A DNA stretch of 64,000 nucleotides from Siccirubricoccus sp. G192 (lineage in GTDB: Bacteria; Pseudomonadota; Alphaproteobacteria; Acetobacterales; Acetobacteraceae), in assembly GCF_019084075.1 (NCBI RefSeq), contig NZ_JAHREN010000002.1, positions 232,989 through 296,988 on the forward strand, read 5' to 3'. The position numbers and the translations under genes are program-made. Positions within the stretch are counted from its first letter, which is position 1. Each line of letters opens with the position of its first letter. Shown here in pieces: positions 18,260 through 27,417 of this stretch. Below the pieces are notes generated by a model that did no database searches, was not told the DNA's origin, and worked only from the letters and a program-made list of their open reading frames with translations.

Positions 18260-18430
18260 TCGATGATCCCTGGCGGCGGCAGCGTCATGCCCAGCCGGCA
18301 GTAGAGATCCGCGGCGGTCACCTTCTCCCCGCGCGCCACGGCGGCACCCCGCGGCCCGGGCCTGCTCGGGCGTGCCGGGCGATCATGCGGTCGCACGCGA
18401 TGCTGGCGAGGGGAGAGGACGAAGAGGCCG
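18256..18430 (-). pseudogene. Possible remnant reading into the decayed gene
   Basis: A minus-strand reading ends VTAADLYCRLGMTLPPPGIIE at 18256, overlapping the next start by ATGA. A frame change is needed to extend it upstream (ASIACDRMIARHA). The LGMTLPPP motif echoes LDMTLPPP in the neighbouring decayed gene, which hints at related origins. The assignment is weak. Confidence 0.3.
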
Positions 18431-18441
18431 ACAAATAGAAA

Positions 18442-18469
18442 CCGCCCGACGCGGGTGAGCGCCGGGCGG
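18442..18469. terminator. GC-rich hairpin, possible terminator
   Basis: CCGCCCG at 18442-18448 and CGGGCGG at 18463-18469 form a seven-base stem with a 14-base loop, preceded by AAA on the plus strand. There is no clear U tract, so terminator function is uncertain. Confidence 0.3.
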
Positions 18470-18718
18470 CTCTGCGCCTGGACGTGTCGGCCCGGCATTC
18501 GGCCGGGCGAGGGATACGCCCCCGCCACGCGACCGGGATACGGTTCCGGCGCCGCCACGGGGAGATAGAGGCGCCCCGCAGATCGCTTCGACAGAGCCAA
18601 CGCCGCTGCTGCTTCGGGTTTCCCCGGCGCTACTTTCACAGCACGGGTAGCCCGATGAAGGCGGCCGCGTGGCGGGCCTTTGGCAATCCAGTGGCAGGCG
18701 CAACTAGAAGTATCAGAG

Positions 18719-19813
18719 ATGGTTGGGCGCCCTATGCCCATTCGACGTTACTTCCGACCGGCCCCGGTCCGTTCCCTTTCGACCCCGCTGCGGTGGACCG
18801 GCGCCACCGTGCTGGTCCTCGTCGCCTTCGCCATCCGCTACTGGCTGCTCGCGGACCTGCTGGCCCTGCCGTTTCTGCTGTTCTTCCCGGCCATCATCCT
18901 CTCGGCCGTCGTGTTCAACCGCGGCTCCGGCGTCGTCGCCACGCTGCTGAGCGCTGCGCTGGCGGTCTACTTCTTCGTCCCGCCCTTCCATTCCTTCGCC
19001 ATCCCCGACACCGAGACGGCGATCAGCGTTGGCCTGTTCGTCCTCATCGGCCTGCTCATTGCCGTTATCATCGAGGCGCTCCACGGTGCCTACGTCGAGG
19101 CCGAGCAGGCCCACGCCGAGACCGAGGAGGCCCGGAGGATGGCCGAGCAGGTCGCCCGCGAGCGCGACCTGCTGCTGCTGGAGTTCGGCCACCGGGTGAA
19201 GAACGACCTCGCCAGGATCGGCGCCACCTTGAGCATGCAGGAGGCCGGAACCTCGCCCGAGACGGCCGCCGCGCTGCGGGCCGTGTCCGAGCGCGTGCGG
19301 GTCCTGGCCCGCGTGCACGATCGGCTGGCCCGGCGCGACGGGCACGTGATGGTAGACATGCAGGAATTCCTGCATGACCTGGTCGCGGACCTGCGGGCCA
19401 ATCTGACAGACGTTACCCCGGTTGGCCTGTTCATCGAGGCCGAGCGGCACAGCCTGCCCGTGTCGCGCGCCGGTGCGGTGGGGCTGATCGTCAACGAGCT
19501 GGTCACGAACGCCCTCAAGCACGCCTTCCCGGAGGACCGCGCAGGAGGGGTGCGGATCGGCTTCTGGCGCGAGGGGCAGGACCTGCTGCTGACCGTGGCC
19601 GACGACGGGGTCGGGTTCCCGAACATGCCGGCCGAGGAGGTGCCGCGGGAGTTCGGGCGACGGGGTGGCATGGGTCGCCGGCTGATCCGTGCCCTCGCCG
19701 CCCAGCTCGGCGGCCGCATCGAAACCACGAAGGCCAGTGAGGCTGGGGGCGTCCTCCACATCCTGCGCTTCCCGGCCGAGCCGCCCGGCAATGCGCCAGG
19801 GCAGCGGGCGTAG
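18719..19813 (+). CDS. DUF4118/HisKA_2 membrane histidine kinase
   Basis: Three to four membrane helices near the N-terminus (FAIRYWLLADLLALPFLLFF, SAVVFNRGSGVVATLLSAAL, ISVGLFVLIGLLIAVIIEAL) match the DUF4118 module known from KdpD. A short coiled coil and a HisKA_2 phosphoacceptor (LLEFGHRVKNDLARIG) follow, then an HATPase domain (IVNELVTNALKHAFPE and GGMGRRLIRAL). The membrane module probably acts as the sensor. No regulator gene is adjacent. The start is ambiguous: 18719 (MVGRPMPIRRYF) is used, with 18734 equally possible and neither having a clear ribosome site. Confidence 0.88.
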   Translation: MVGRPMPIRRYFRPAPVRSLSTPLRWTGATVLVLVAFAIRYWLLADLLALPFLLFFPAIILSAVVFNRGSGVVATLLSAALAVYFFVPPFHSFAIPDTETAISVGLFVLIGLLIAVIIEALHGAYVEAEQAHAETEEARRMAEQVARERDLLLLEFGHRVKNDLARIGATLSMQEAGTSPETAAALRAVSERVRVLARVHDRLARRDGHVMVDMQEFLHDLVADLRANLTDVTPVGLFIEAERHSLPVSRAGAVGLIVNELVTNALKHAFPEDRAGGVRIGFWREGQDLLLTVADDGVGFPNMPAEEVPREFGRRGGMGRRLIRALAAQLGGRIETTKASEAGGVLHILRFPAEPPGNAPGQRA

Positions 19814-19821
19814 TCGCCCCG

Positions 19822-19944
19822 TCACCCCGGCCTCAACCTCGCCCGCAGGTCGGCTTCACGGATCGCCTCGCAGACGCGCAGGTGGATTTCCTTCGCCCAG
19901 GCTTTCAATTCGCGGCCGTCGCACTGCTTGGCATGGAGCGTCAT
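19822..19944 (-). CDS. 40-residue hypothetical protein
   Basis: A short frame reads MTLHAKQCDGRELKAWAKEI and then a charged helix to the stop, convergent with the kinase by eight bases. It could be a small intact gene or the stump of a longer one cut by the IS1182 insertion. No family is recognised. Confidence 0.35.
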   Translation of the reverse strand: MTLHAKQCDGRELKAWAKEIHLRVCEAIREADLRARLRPG

Positions 19945-20035
19945 CGTCTCAGAGGCCGTCAATCTTTCGTCTGGGTCTGACCGGCTGCTTCCGTCTGGTG
20001 CCGTGCCTGAGTAGGCTCGGGCTGATGGTGACGCG

Positions 20036-21421
20036 GTGAGTGGGATGAGGGCGGATTCTGGAACTGGCCTTTTCGGGATCCTGCTGGAGCAGATATCGGC
20101 AGCACGGCCCAAGGGGGCTCCGCGGCTGCGTCAAGCCGAGCGGCGGCAGGTGAGCTTGCGGCCGCTCAGCCTGGAGGACCTGCTGCCACCCGATCACCGG
20201 GCGCGCTTCGTGTGGGCCTTCGCCGAGCGGCTCGACCTCTCCGCGCTGTATGGCGCGATCAAGGCGGTGGAGGGCCATCCCGGCCACCCGCCGGCCGACC
20301 CTCGCATCCTGCTGGCGCTCTGGCTCTACGCGACGGTGGAGGGCGTGGGCAGCGCCCGCGAGTTGGACCGGCTCTGCCGCGAGCACGTCTGCTTCGAGTG
20401 GCTGTGCGGTGGGGTCGGCATGAACCACACCACGCTCGCCGAGTTCCGCGTGGCCCACGGCGCCGTGCTGGAACGCCTGCTGACCGACAGCTTCGCAGCG
20501 ATGCTGAAGACGGGCCACGCCTCGCTCGTGCGGGTGGCGCAGGACGGCATGCGGGTGCGGGCCGCGGCCGGCGCTGCCTCCTTCCGTCGCCGGGCCTCGC
20601 TGGCGCGCTGCCGCGCCGAAGCGGCGGCCGAGGTCGCCCGGCTGCGGGCCGAGCTCGAGGCCGATCCCGGGGCGCTGAGCCGCCGGCAGGCCGCCGCCCG
20701 CCAGCGCGCGGCGGCGGACCGCGAGCGCCGCGTCGAGGCAGCGCTGGCGGTGGCCGAGCAACTCGCGGCGAAGCGGCAAGGCGATCCGTGCCCGCAGAGC
20801 GAGGACCCGCCGGGGCCCGGAGACGCGCCCGCCGGCGAGGCCACCGGCAAACCGCCATCCGAGCCGCGGGTCTCGACCACGGACGCCGAGGCGCGGGTGA
20901 TGAAGATGCCCGATGGCGGGTTCCGCCCGGCCTTCAACCTCGGCTTCGCCAGCGATCCCCGCAGCACCATGATCGCCGCCGTCACACTCGACAACACCGG
21001 CTCCGACAAGGGCCAGCTGCGGCCGATGAGCGAGTGGCTGGCCGCAACCTACGGGCAGCGGCCGGGCGAGCACCTGGTGGACGGCGGCTTCGCCAAGCTC
21101 GCCGACATCGAAGCCCTGGCCGCGGCTGGTGTCGCGGTCTTCGCGCCAGTGCCGAAGCCGCGCGATGCGGCGCGCGACCCGCACGCGCCGCGCGACGGCG
21201 ATGGCCCCGGCGTGGCGGCCTGGCGCCGGCGGATGGGCAGCGAGGCGGCGAAGGCGGTCTACAAGGAGCGGGCCGCCACCGCCGAATGCGTCAACGCCCA
21301 GTGCCGCAACCGTGGCCTGCTGCGCTTCCTCGTGCGCGGCCTCGAGAAGGCCAAGGCGGTCGGGCTCTGGCATGCCCTGGCGCACAACATGATCTGCACC
21401 GGCCGTCTACTCGCGACCTGA
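20036..21421 (+). CDS. IS1182-family transposase
   Basis: The 461-residue protein begins with the DUF772-type N-terminus (HRARFVWAFAERLDLSALYG, ADPRILLALWLYATVEGVGS). It contains a coiled Ala/Arg-rich insertion and ends with the DDE_Tnp_1-type core (VDGGFAKLADIEALAAAGV, NRGLLRFLVRGLEKAKAVGL). The ORF is intact. Terminal inverted repeats were searched for in 19945-20035 and 21422-21670 and not found with confidence, so element ends are left open. The 250 bases downstream hold no other gene. Confidence 0.9.
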   Translation: MSGMRADSGTGLFGILLEQISAARPKGAPRLRQAERRQVSLRPLSLEDLLPPDHRARFVWAFAERLDLSALYGAIKAVEGHPGHPPADPRILLALWLYATVEGVGSARELDRLCREHVCFEWLCGGVGMNHTTLAEFRVAHGAVLERLLTDSFAAMLKTGHASLVRVAQDGMRVRAAAGAASFRRRASLARCRAEAAAEVARLRAELEADPGALSRRQAAARQRAAADRERRVEAALAVAEQLAAKRQGDPCPQSEDPPGPGDAPAGEATGKPPSEPRVSTTDAEARVMKMPDGGFRPAFNLGFASDPRSTMIAAVTLDNTGSDKGQLRPMSEWLAATYGQRPGEHLVDGGFAKLADIEALAAAGVAVFAPVPKPRDAARDPHAPRDGDGPGVAAWRRRMGSEAAKAVYKERAATAECVNAQCRNRGLLRFLVRGLEKAKAVGLWHALAHNMICTGRLLAT

Positions 21422-21670
21422 CCCGGCGCCCGCGGCGCGCAACCCACCCGAACCACTCTGCGCGGCACCGAAGCACCGAGGTGCCGCTGCGCAACCGCAC
21501 GCATGCCCCGCCGCACGGCCTCGCCAGATGGCGACACACCGGTCCGCAGCACTGAGCCCGGCCAACTCGCATCAGGCTTGGCGGCGCGGATTCACTGCCA
21601 AACTCTCAGGTGAAGGGCGAGGCCCCGCCAGCAGCATAGCCGTTCACCACCACTGCGGAGAACCGATTGC

Positions 21671-22660
21671 ATGGCGGAGCCCGTCGCGCGGAGGACGGCT
21701 CCGGTGCTGGCAAGACGTTCGGTGCTGGCTGGCGGCCTGGTGCTCTTCGCGGCGCCGAGCTGGGCGCAGACCTGGCCGTCGCGCCCAGTGCGTATCATTG
21801 TGCCGGTGGCGCCGGGCGGCAGCGTGGATGCGCTGGCGCGGGTCCTGGGGCGGCACCTGTCGGAGGCGCTTGGTCAGCCCTTTGTCATCGAGAGCCACGC
21901 CGGCGGAGGTGGCAATATCGCCTTCGAGATGGTCGCGGCGGCCAAGCCGGACGGCCACACCATCCTGGCCGGGTGGGATTCGGTGGCAATCAACCCTTCG
22001 CTCTACCGCAGCGTGCCCTACGACCCGCTGCGCAGCTTCGCACCGGTGATCCAGACAGTGCGCACGGCGCAGATCCTCGTGGTTCGGAACGGGCTGCCCG
22101 TGCGGACCCTGCCGGAGTTCCTCGACCTCGCTCGGCAGAGGACAATCACCCTGGGCACACCCGGCAATGGTAGCATCGGGCACCTGGCAGCCGAGTTGAT
22201 CAAGTCCCGCACTGGCGTTGGCTGGACACATGTGCTCTACCGCGGCGGCGGCTCGGCCTCGATGGACCTGCTGGCCGGGCACATCGATGCCTTGTCGCTG
22301 ACCTTGGCGGCTGTCGTGCAGCATGTGCGTGGTGGCCGGATGCGGGCCATTGCCGTCTCTACCGCATCTCGTGCCCCGGCGCTGCCGGAGGTCCCGACCG
22401 TCGCGGAATCAGGCCTGCCTGGCTACGATGTGGTCTCCTGGCAGGGACTGCTCGCCCCGGCTGGCACCAATCCCCAGATCGTCGCGCGGCTCAACGCCGA
22501 AGTGAACAGGACGCTGGCGCTGCAGGAGGTTGCCCGGCAGTTGAACGATCAGGGTTTAGAGCCCGTGGGCGGTAGCCCGGAGGTCCTGGCGGCACTGCTG
22601 CGGGCGGATGTCGCACGTTGGCCCGCCATCGTGCAGGCTGCCGGCGCGCGCCTCGATTGA
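21671..22660 (+). CDS. Bug-family periplasmic binding protein (TctC-like)
   Basis: The 329-residue protein has an Arg-Arg signal peptide (RRSVLAGGLVLFAAPSWAQ) that looks Sec or Tat dependent. The Bug/TctC fold follows, with its typical starts WPSRPVRIIVPVAPGGSVD, then GGGGNIAFEMVAAAKPDGHT and LPEVPTVAESGLPGYDV. These proteins bind carboxylates, often for tripartite tricarboxylate transporters. No TctA or TctB gene is nearby, the usual situation for expanded orphan Bug proteins. It lies alone, downstream of the IS1182 transposase. Confidence 0.93.
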   Translation: MAEPVARRTAPVLARRSVLAGGLVLFAAPSWAQTWPSRPVRIIVPVAPGGSVDALARVLGRHLSEALGQPFVIESHAGGGGNIAFEMVAAAKPDGHTILAGWDSVAINPSLYRSVPYDPLRSFAPVIQTVRTAQILVVRNGLPVRTLPEFLDLARQRTITLGTPGNGSIGHLAAELIKSRTGVGWTHVLYRGGGSASMDLLAGHIDALSLTLAAVVQHVRGGRMRAIAVSTASRAPALPEVPTVAESGLPGYDVVSWQGLLAPAGTNPQIVARLNAEVNRTLALQEVARQLNDQGLEPVGGSPEVLAALLRADVARWPAIVQAAGARLD

Positions 22661-22894
22661 GGCCGTTCCCGTGATATCAAAGACGCGACCGACTGAACGA
22701 CCGGCGATGAGCCGATGACCGGAGCGCAGCAGGTCTAGGACATCGCTCCCTCATAGCGCAGCCGCTCCTTGGAAATTGAGTGACAGCAGCTGTGGCTATG
22801 TACGCGCAAGCCCGGCTCCAGGCGATCCGATCTACTGCTCGCATCTGCCCACGCCCACCTCGCGTTGACCTCCCCATCGGAAGCGAGATGGAGC

Positions 22895-23440
22895 ATGCAC
22901 CCGGGTTCCCCTTTCTACACAATCGGCCATTCAACCCGGTCGGTGGCGGAACTGACCGATCTGCTCCGCGAGGCGGGGGCGGATCTCGTCGTGGATGTCC
23001 GGACGATCCCCCGTTCGCGCACCAACCCACAGTTCAATGCTGACGCGCTCCCAGCAGCCTTGGCCCCATACCAGATCGGCTATCGGCACTGCCGGCGGCT
23101 GGGTGGCTTGCGCGGCAGGCAAAAGGACCAGGGGCCTTCGCGGAACACCTTCTGGGAAAACGCGAGCTTTCGGAACTACGCCGACTACGCGGCCACGCCT
23201 GATTTCCGTGAAGGCATGACGGCACTGCTTGAACTCGGCGGCTCCCAGGTTTGCGCCATCATGTGTGCCGAGGCAGTCTGGTGGCGCTGTCACCGGCGCA
23301 TCATCACCGACTACTTGCTCGCAGGCGGCCGGGAGGTGTTCCACATTATGGGGCCGGGGAAGATCGAACGGGCCAGCATGAACTCGGCGGCCGTCCTGGA
23401 GTCCGACGGGACGCTGGTCTACATGGGCAGCCATCCCTGA
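22895..23440 (+). CDS. DUF488 domain protein
   Basis: The 181-residue protein shows the DUF488 signature: FYTIGHSTRSVAEL, VDVRTIPRSRTNPQF, and the Cys-containing CAEAVWWRCHRRIITDYL. The family is small, cytoplasmic and of unknown biochemical activity. The ATG at 22895 gives the normal start, five residues before the first conserved strand. An upstream TTG is less likely. The preceding 200 bases and following 150 bases hold no gene. Confidence 0.88.
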   Translation: MHPGSPFYTIGHSTRSVAELTDLLREAGADLVVDVRTIPRSRTNPQFNADALPAALAPYQIGYRHCRRLGGLRGRQKDQGPSRNTFWENASFRNYADYAATPDFREGMTALLELGGSQVCAIMCAEAVWWRCHRRIITDYLLAGGREVFHIMGPGKIERASMNSAAVLESDGTLVYMGSHP

Positions 23441-23595
23441 CGGGAGCGGGCCGCTGCGATCGTCGTTAGCAATGCGCCAGAGCGGCGCACGCGCTGCTGC
23501 CACAATTCTGGGAGGGCATCACCACCTCGCCTGCATGCTGGCCGGCTTGGCTCAATCCGGACGGGGTCTCTCCACACCTCGCCTCGAGGCCGGTA

Positions 23596-23920
23596 TCACG
23601 CTACCCAATCACTCTCGCAGCTTTGACCAGCGGCGTCGGGACCGGCGTTGTGGACGGTGATCACCAGAGCGCACTGCTGTCCGAACAGCACCACCAGCCG
23701 CCTGCCGCGGGTCACGCCGGTGTAGGGCAGGTTACGGGCCAGTATGGGGTAATGCTGCATGCTGAGCGGGATCACCACGGCCGGGTATCCCGAGCCCTGG
23801 CTCTTGTGGATGGTGGTGGCATAGGCCAGCACCAGCTCGTCCAGCTCACCGAAGCCATAGGCGACCTCGCGGCCCTCGAAGCGGACCAGCAGCTCGCCCG
23901 CCTCCCGCTCGTCAAAGTAA
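23596..23920 (-). pseudogene. 3' end of a RecD-like / TraA-type helicase
   Basis: The minus strand encodes the C-terminal UvrD_C_2 portion of a superfamily 1 helicase: VAYGFGELDELVLAYATTIH, KSQGSGYPAVVIPLSMQHYP, NLPYTGVTRGRRLVVLFG. It begins abruptly next to the stop of the RTX gene, so several hundred residues with the ATPase core are missing. It is a deletion scar, possibly from a conjugation or repair gene. Confidence 0.78.
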
Positions 23921-24617
23921 GAAATTGGCGGCCGTCAGTACAAACTCACCAATCAGCTCGATTTCGGCGTCCACGACCCCATCAGGCGGGAATGCTCCAG
24001 AGCCGGCGGCCCGTATTCCGTCCATCTGTATGATAGTCCGGCCTTCGAGCACCTCGTAGCGCAGATGCGGCTCGCCGCCACCCCCGTCGGTGAATGCATT
24101 AGTGCCGATGAATTCGAACGTAAGGTCGCTCGGGGGGGGTAGCAGGTCCGACAATGGGACCGCCCCCACTGGAGAAGTTGACCAGACTGAGGTCGATCAC
24201 GTCCGCTCCCTGCTGGAAGTCGCCAATTACGTCGCGTGCTCCCTCACCGACACCAGTGCCGATCCTGTAGGAGGACCCACCTCTGGATCCAACTACGGTG
24301 CCGAAGGAGAAGATGTCTTCTCCCCTGCCCCCCACCAGGGCATCGACGCCAAAGCCGCCGTGCAAAAGGTCATTGCCGCGACCGCCGTCGAGTTTGTCGT
24401 CGCCCTTGCCGCCGTCGAGTTCATCGTTGCCGTTACTGCCAGCAAGTTCGTCGTCGCCGTCCACGCCCTGGAGATGATCGTCGCCATTGCCGCCTTGGAC
24501 CTGGTCGTCACCGCTCAGGGCAATGACCTGATCCCCGCCGTTACCAGTGCTGATCTGGTCGGCGCCATGTGTCGCGGTAATGATGTCGGCCTGGTTTGTG
24601 CCAGTGATGATTGCCAT
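23912..24617 (-). CDS. RTX-type calcium-binding protein, one frameshift
   Basis: From an ATG with GGGGGAGCGG just upstream, the protein contains five to six glycine-rich nonapeptide repeats (GNGGDQVIAL, GGNGDDHLQG, GGKGDDKLDG, GGRGNDLLHG). A serralysin-type C-terminal cap follows (DVIGDFQQGADVIDLS). The reading then needs a one-base change inside the G8 run 24132-24139 to continue as DLTFEFIGTNAFTDGGGGEP and end EFVLTAANFLL. Such proteins are secreted by type I systems and fold on calcium. No TolC/HlyB/HlyD genes are in the window. At about 235 residues it is small and lacks a catalytic domain. Confidence 0.8.
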
Positions 24618-24796
24618 TCCGCTCCCCCCACGCGCCAACGACCACCCCGGTATTCCGGCTGGCCCATTGCTTTCTATTCCTGGGAATGTAGGCGTCGCAC
24701 GCTCAATTGTATACGATTCCACGCACCCGAACCGAACTGGCCCAACAATGAGGGCGCAGCCGAATGCACGCCCTCCGGCAGGAAGGAGGATGTCGC

Positions 24797-25624
24797 ATGC
24801 GGGACACCATCGGCCGACGGCACACCCTCACGCTCGGCCTCTTCACGGCTGCCGCTTCCTCGCGCCTCGGTCTGGCGCCAGCTGCAGCGCAAGATACTGG
24901 CAGCGCGGAGGGCAAAACCTATGTGCTGGTGCATGGCGCCTGGGGCGGTGGCTGGTTCTGGACGCCAGTCGCCGAGCGCCTCCGCGCCCAAGGCCACCGA
25001 GTCGTCACACCGACCCTGACCGGCATGGGAGAGCGGAAGCACCTGCTCTCGCGCGGCGTCACGCTCGACACCTGGGTCGAGGACCTGGTCAATGCCATCG
25101 AGGCTGACGAACTGCGCGACGCCATCCTCGTCGGCTACAGCTTCGGCGGTATCCCGGCCATAGGCGTGGTGGATCGGATACCGGAGCGGATCCGACGCCT
25201 TGTCCTTCTCGACAGCCTGGTTGTGGAGGGTGGCCAGCGCGCCCTCGATGTAGTGCCGGCCGATCGAGCGGAAGGGATCCGCCGCGCGGCTGTGGACCAG
25301 GGCAGCGGCCCCGTCCTGCCGCCACCCCGAACGGCCGCCGCCCTCGGCATGCCCGACGGGCCGATCACGCAGTGGCTGCTGCGGCGCTTTACGCCGCAGC
25401 CGCTCGCCACCTACGAGAGCCCACTACGGCTGGACCATCCGGTCGGCAACGGCCGGCCGCGGACCTATGTGGCACTTACCCGCCCGCCCTACTCATTCAT
25501 TGAGCCAAGCCGGCGCTGGGTGCGGAGCCAGGCGGGTTGGGATTGGGTGGAACTGGCGGCCAGTCATCTTGCCCCAGTCACGGCGCCCGAGGAGGTGGCG
25601 CGCCTGCTCGCGGCTTTCGGGTAA
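24797..25624 (+). CDS. Exported alpha/beta hydrolase
   Basis: The start at 24797 has GGAGG seven bases upstream. An N-terminal signal (RRHTLTLGLFTAAAS and onward to AAAQ) suggests export. The fold starts with TYVLVHGAWGGGWFW (oxyanion loop). The nucleophile Ser is in VGYSFGGIPA, an acid lies in LVLLDSLVVEG, and the His is in ASHLAPVTAPEEV. This is the EstC/salicylate-esterase-like group of 230-280 residues, and the substrate is unknown. The gene lies divergent to the RTX gene. Confidence 0.88.
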   Translation: MRDTIGRRHTLTLGLFTAAASSRLGLAPAAAQDTGSAEGKTYVLVHGAWGGGWFWTPVAERLRAQGHRVVTPTLTGMGERKHLLSRGVTLDTWVEDLVNAIEADELRDAILVGYSFGGIPAIGVVDRIPERIRRLVLLDSLVVEGGQRALDVVPADRAEGIRRAAVDQGSGPVLPPPRTAAALGMPDGPITQWLLRRFTPQPLATYESPLRLDHPVGNGRPRTYVALTRPPYSFIEPSRRWVRSQAGWDWVELAASHLAPVTAPEEVARLLAAFG

Positions 25625-25730
25625 AGGCGACCGTGTCACCGAAATCTGGAACCCAGTCGGGAGTGCATTCGAGGAAGGCCGGTCGGCGATCCCGGGCGCG
25701 GACCGCGCCCTGTCGTGTTATGCTTCCGAT

Positions 25731-26429
25731 ATGGAGCCTCCCTCCCCTACCCCGCCCTGTCTCCCCTGGGACTTCCACCCGGCGCTGAGCGAGGATCGCC
25801 TGCGGCTCTGCGCCAGGCTGCTGGCCAATGCCCGCCGCGACGCCCTGGCCATGGCCAGCTATGAGCTCGGCGACGATCCCTGGTCGGTCGGCTGCCGCGC
25901 CTTCGCCTTCGGCCGCCACCGGCTGAAGCGGGCCGCCGAATCAGGCGACTATCCCTGGCTCGAGGTGCTGGACGACAGCGCCCACTTCGTCTTCGTCATC
26001 GGCTCGAACGGCCAGGGCGTGCCGGTCCGCTTCTACCGCGGCGCTGCCGACGAGCCGACCGAGCGCACGCTGCGCCGGCAGGAGGGCGAGGCGCAGCAGC
26101 TCTCGCTGGCGCTCGGCACCGAGGCGGCCGAGGGGCTGGTCTTCCGCTTTGCGGTCGAGACCGGCGAGGGTGGCCAGGTGGAGCGAGTGGTCTTCCTGGC
26201 GCTGCGCGGCGAGGATCGGGTCGAGTGCTTCTGGCCGGTGCCGCTGACCCTGCCGCCGGCCGAGCTGGCCGGAGCCCATGGTGGTGCGGTGCAGCTGCGC
26301 CTGATCGCCGATGACGGCTATGAGGGTCCGGGACAGGGCGCATCCCGCCCCCCTGCCCTGCGCCCGGCGCTGCCGCGTCGCAAGGCCGCCGGCAACTCAT
26401 CCCAGCAAACGGAGACAAGCCTGCTCTGA
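25731..26429 (+). CDS. Hypothetical protein, 232 residues
   Basis: No family is recognised. The protein is soluble and begins MEPPSPTPPCLPWDFHPALS. A globular region of about 190 residues has LEVLDDSAHFVFVIGSNGQG and VPVRFYRGAADEPTERTLRR, then a disordered basic tail. The strand alternation and coding bias are good over the whole length. It faces scpA tail to tail at 150 bases, and the intergenic part 26430-26576 holds no gene. Confidence 0.65.
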   Translation: MEPPSPTPPCLPWDFHPALSEDRLRLCARLLANARRDALAMASYELGDDPWSVGCRAFAFGRHRLKRAAESGDYPWLEVLDDSAHFVFVIGSNGQGVPVRFYRGAADEPTERTLRRQEGEAQQLSLALGTEAAEGLVFRFAVETGEGGQVERVVFLALRGEDRVECFWPVPLTLPPAELAGAHGGAVQLRLIADDGYEGPGQGASRPPALRPALPRRKAAGNSSQQTETSLL

Positions 26430-26576
26430 TCCGGGTACGGGATCCGAGGCCGCCAGGAGCTTCCACCCCGGACTTTCCATCGCCGCACTTTCTTAACCAG
26501 CCAATGCTGCCGTGATCGTCCTGGCGGCACCCGGGTGCTGGGTGGGATCCCGTCCTGGCGCTGGTCCACGGTCTGG

Positions 26577-27417
26577 CTACGCGGCGGCCGCCTTCGACTC
26601 GGCCGCGCCGGTGCCCGTCACATCGGCAGGGCTCACGCGGATCTCGCCAAAGGCCCTGTCCTGCTCGAGCGCAGCGGCGCCGTCGCGGGCGAGTTCCAGG
26701 CCGGCCAGGAGCGTGCTGGCCAGCGCCGCCCGGCGCTGCAGGCGGTCGCGGCCCCCCCTCCCCGGCTGGCGGCAGGAAGCGCGCGAGCGGCGCGCCGTGC
26801 GGCAGGCCGGGCAGCAGCTGGCGGATCCGCGCCAGCGCGTCCGGGACCCGCCAGAGGGAGGGCGGCTGCGGCCGATAGACCCGCTCGTGCAGCGGCAGCT
26901 CCAGCAATTTGAGGCAGGCCCGCAGCAACTCCGTAAGGTCGGCCGCCGGCAGCGCCGCGACCGCGGGCTCGGCCTCGCCGCGGCCAAAGACCTCCCGCCC
27001 GAGCTGCGGCCGCCGCTCCAGCCAATCCGCCAGGCGCCGCGCCGCCTCCCGGCTGGCCAGCCGCTGGCGCAGGTCCGCGGCCTCGCGGTGCGCCTCGAGG
27101 GCCTCCTCCTCGGCGACCGGCAACAGCAGCCGTGAGCGCAACAGGGTGAGCCAGGCCGCCATGATCAGCCACTCGGCCAGCCGCGACAGCGGCACCCGCC
27201 GCGCCGCGATCGCCGCGTCCACCACCGCGCTGAACTGCTCGGCCAGGGTCACGATGGAGAGCTGGGCCAGGTCGACGCGCTGTGCCCGGGCGAGGTCGAG
27301 CAACAGGTCGAGCGGGCCCTCCCACACCTCGAAGCGCAGCACCGGCGCGCCGGCGTTGCCAACCTCGGCGCGCGGGCCCTCGAGCAGGGGCTCGGCGCTG
27401 TCCGCCTCAGGGGTCAT
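26577..27417 (-). CDS. scpA: Segregation and condensation protein A, one frameshift
   Basis: ScpA is the kleisin that bridges SMC heads with ScpB. The N-terminal domain shows LRFEVWEGPLDLLLDLARAQ and VDLAQLSIVTLAEQF, and MAAWLTLLRSRLLLP is the usual helix. The frame breaks at the C7 run 26752-26758 and resumes with ASTLLAGLELARDGAAALEQ and GEIRVSP, the conserved winged-helix end. No scpB or smc is beside it. The start ATG 27417 overlaps the preceding gene by 11 bases. It belongs to a compact run with a tyrosine recombinase, so it may serve replicon segregation. Confidence 0.82.

Noticed and set aside
19945..21670. Inverted ends of the IS1182 element
   Set aside because: Compared both flanks by eye and found no convincing pair; ends are left undefined.
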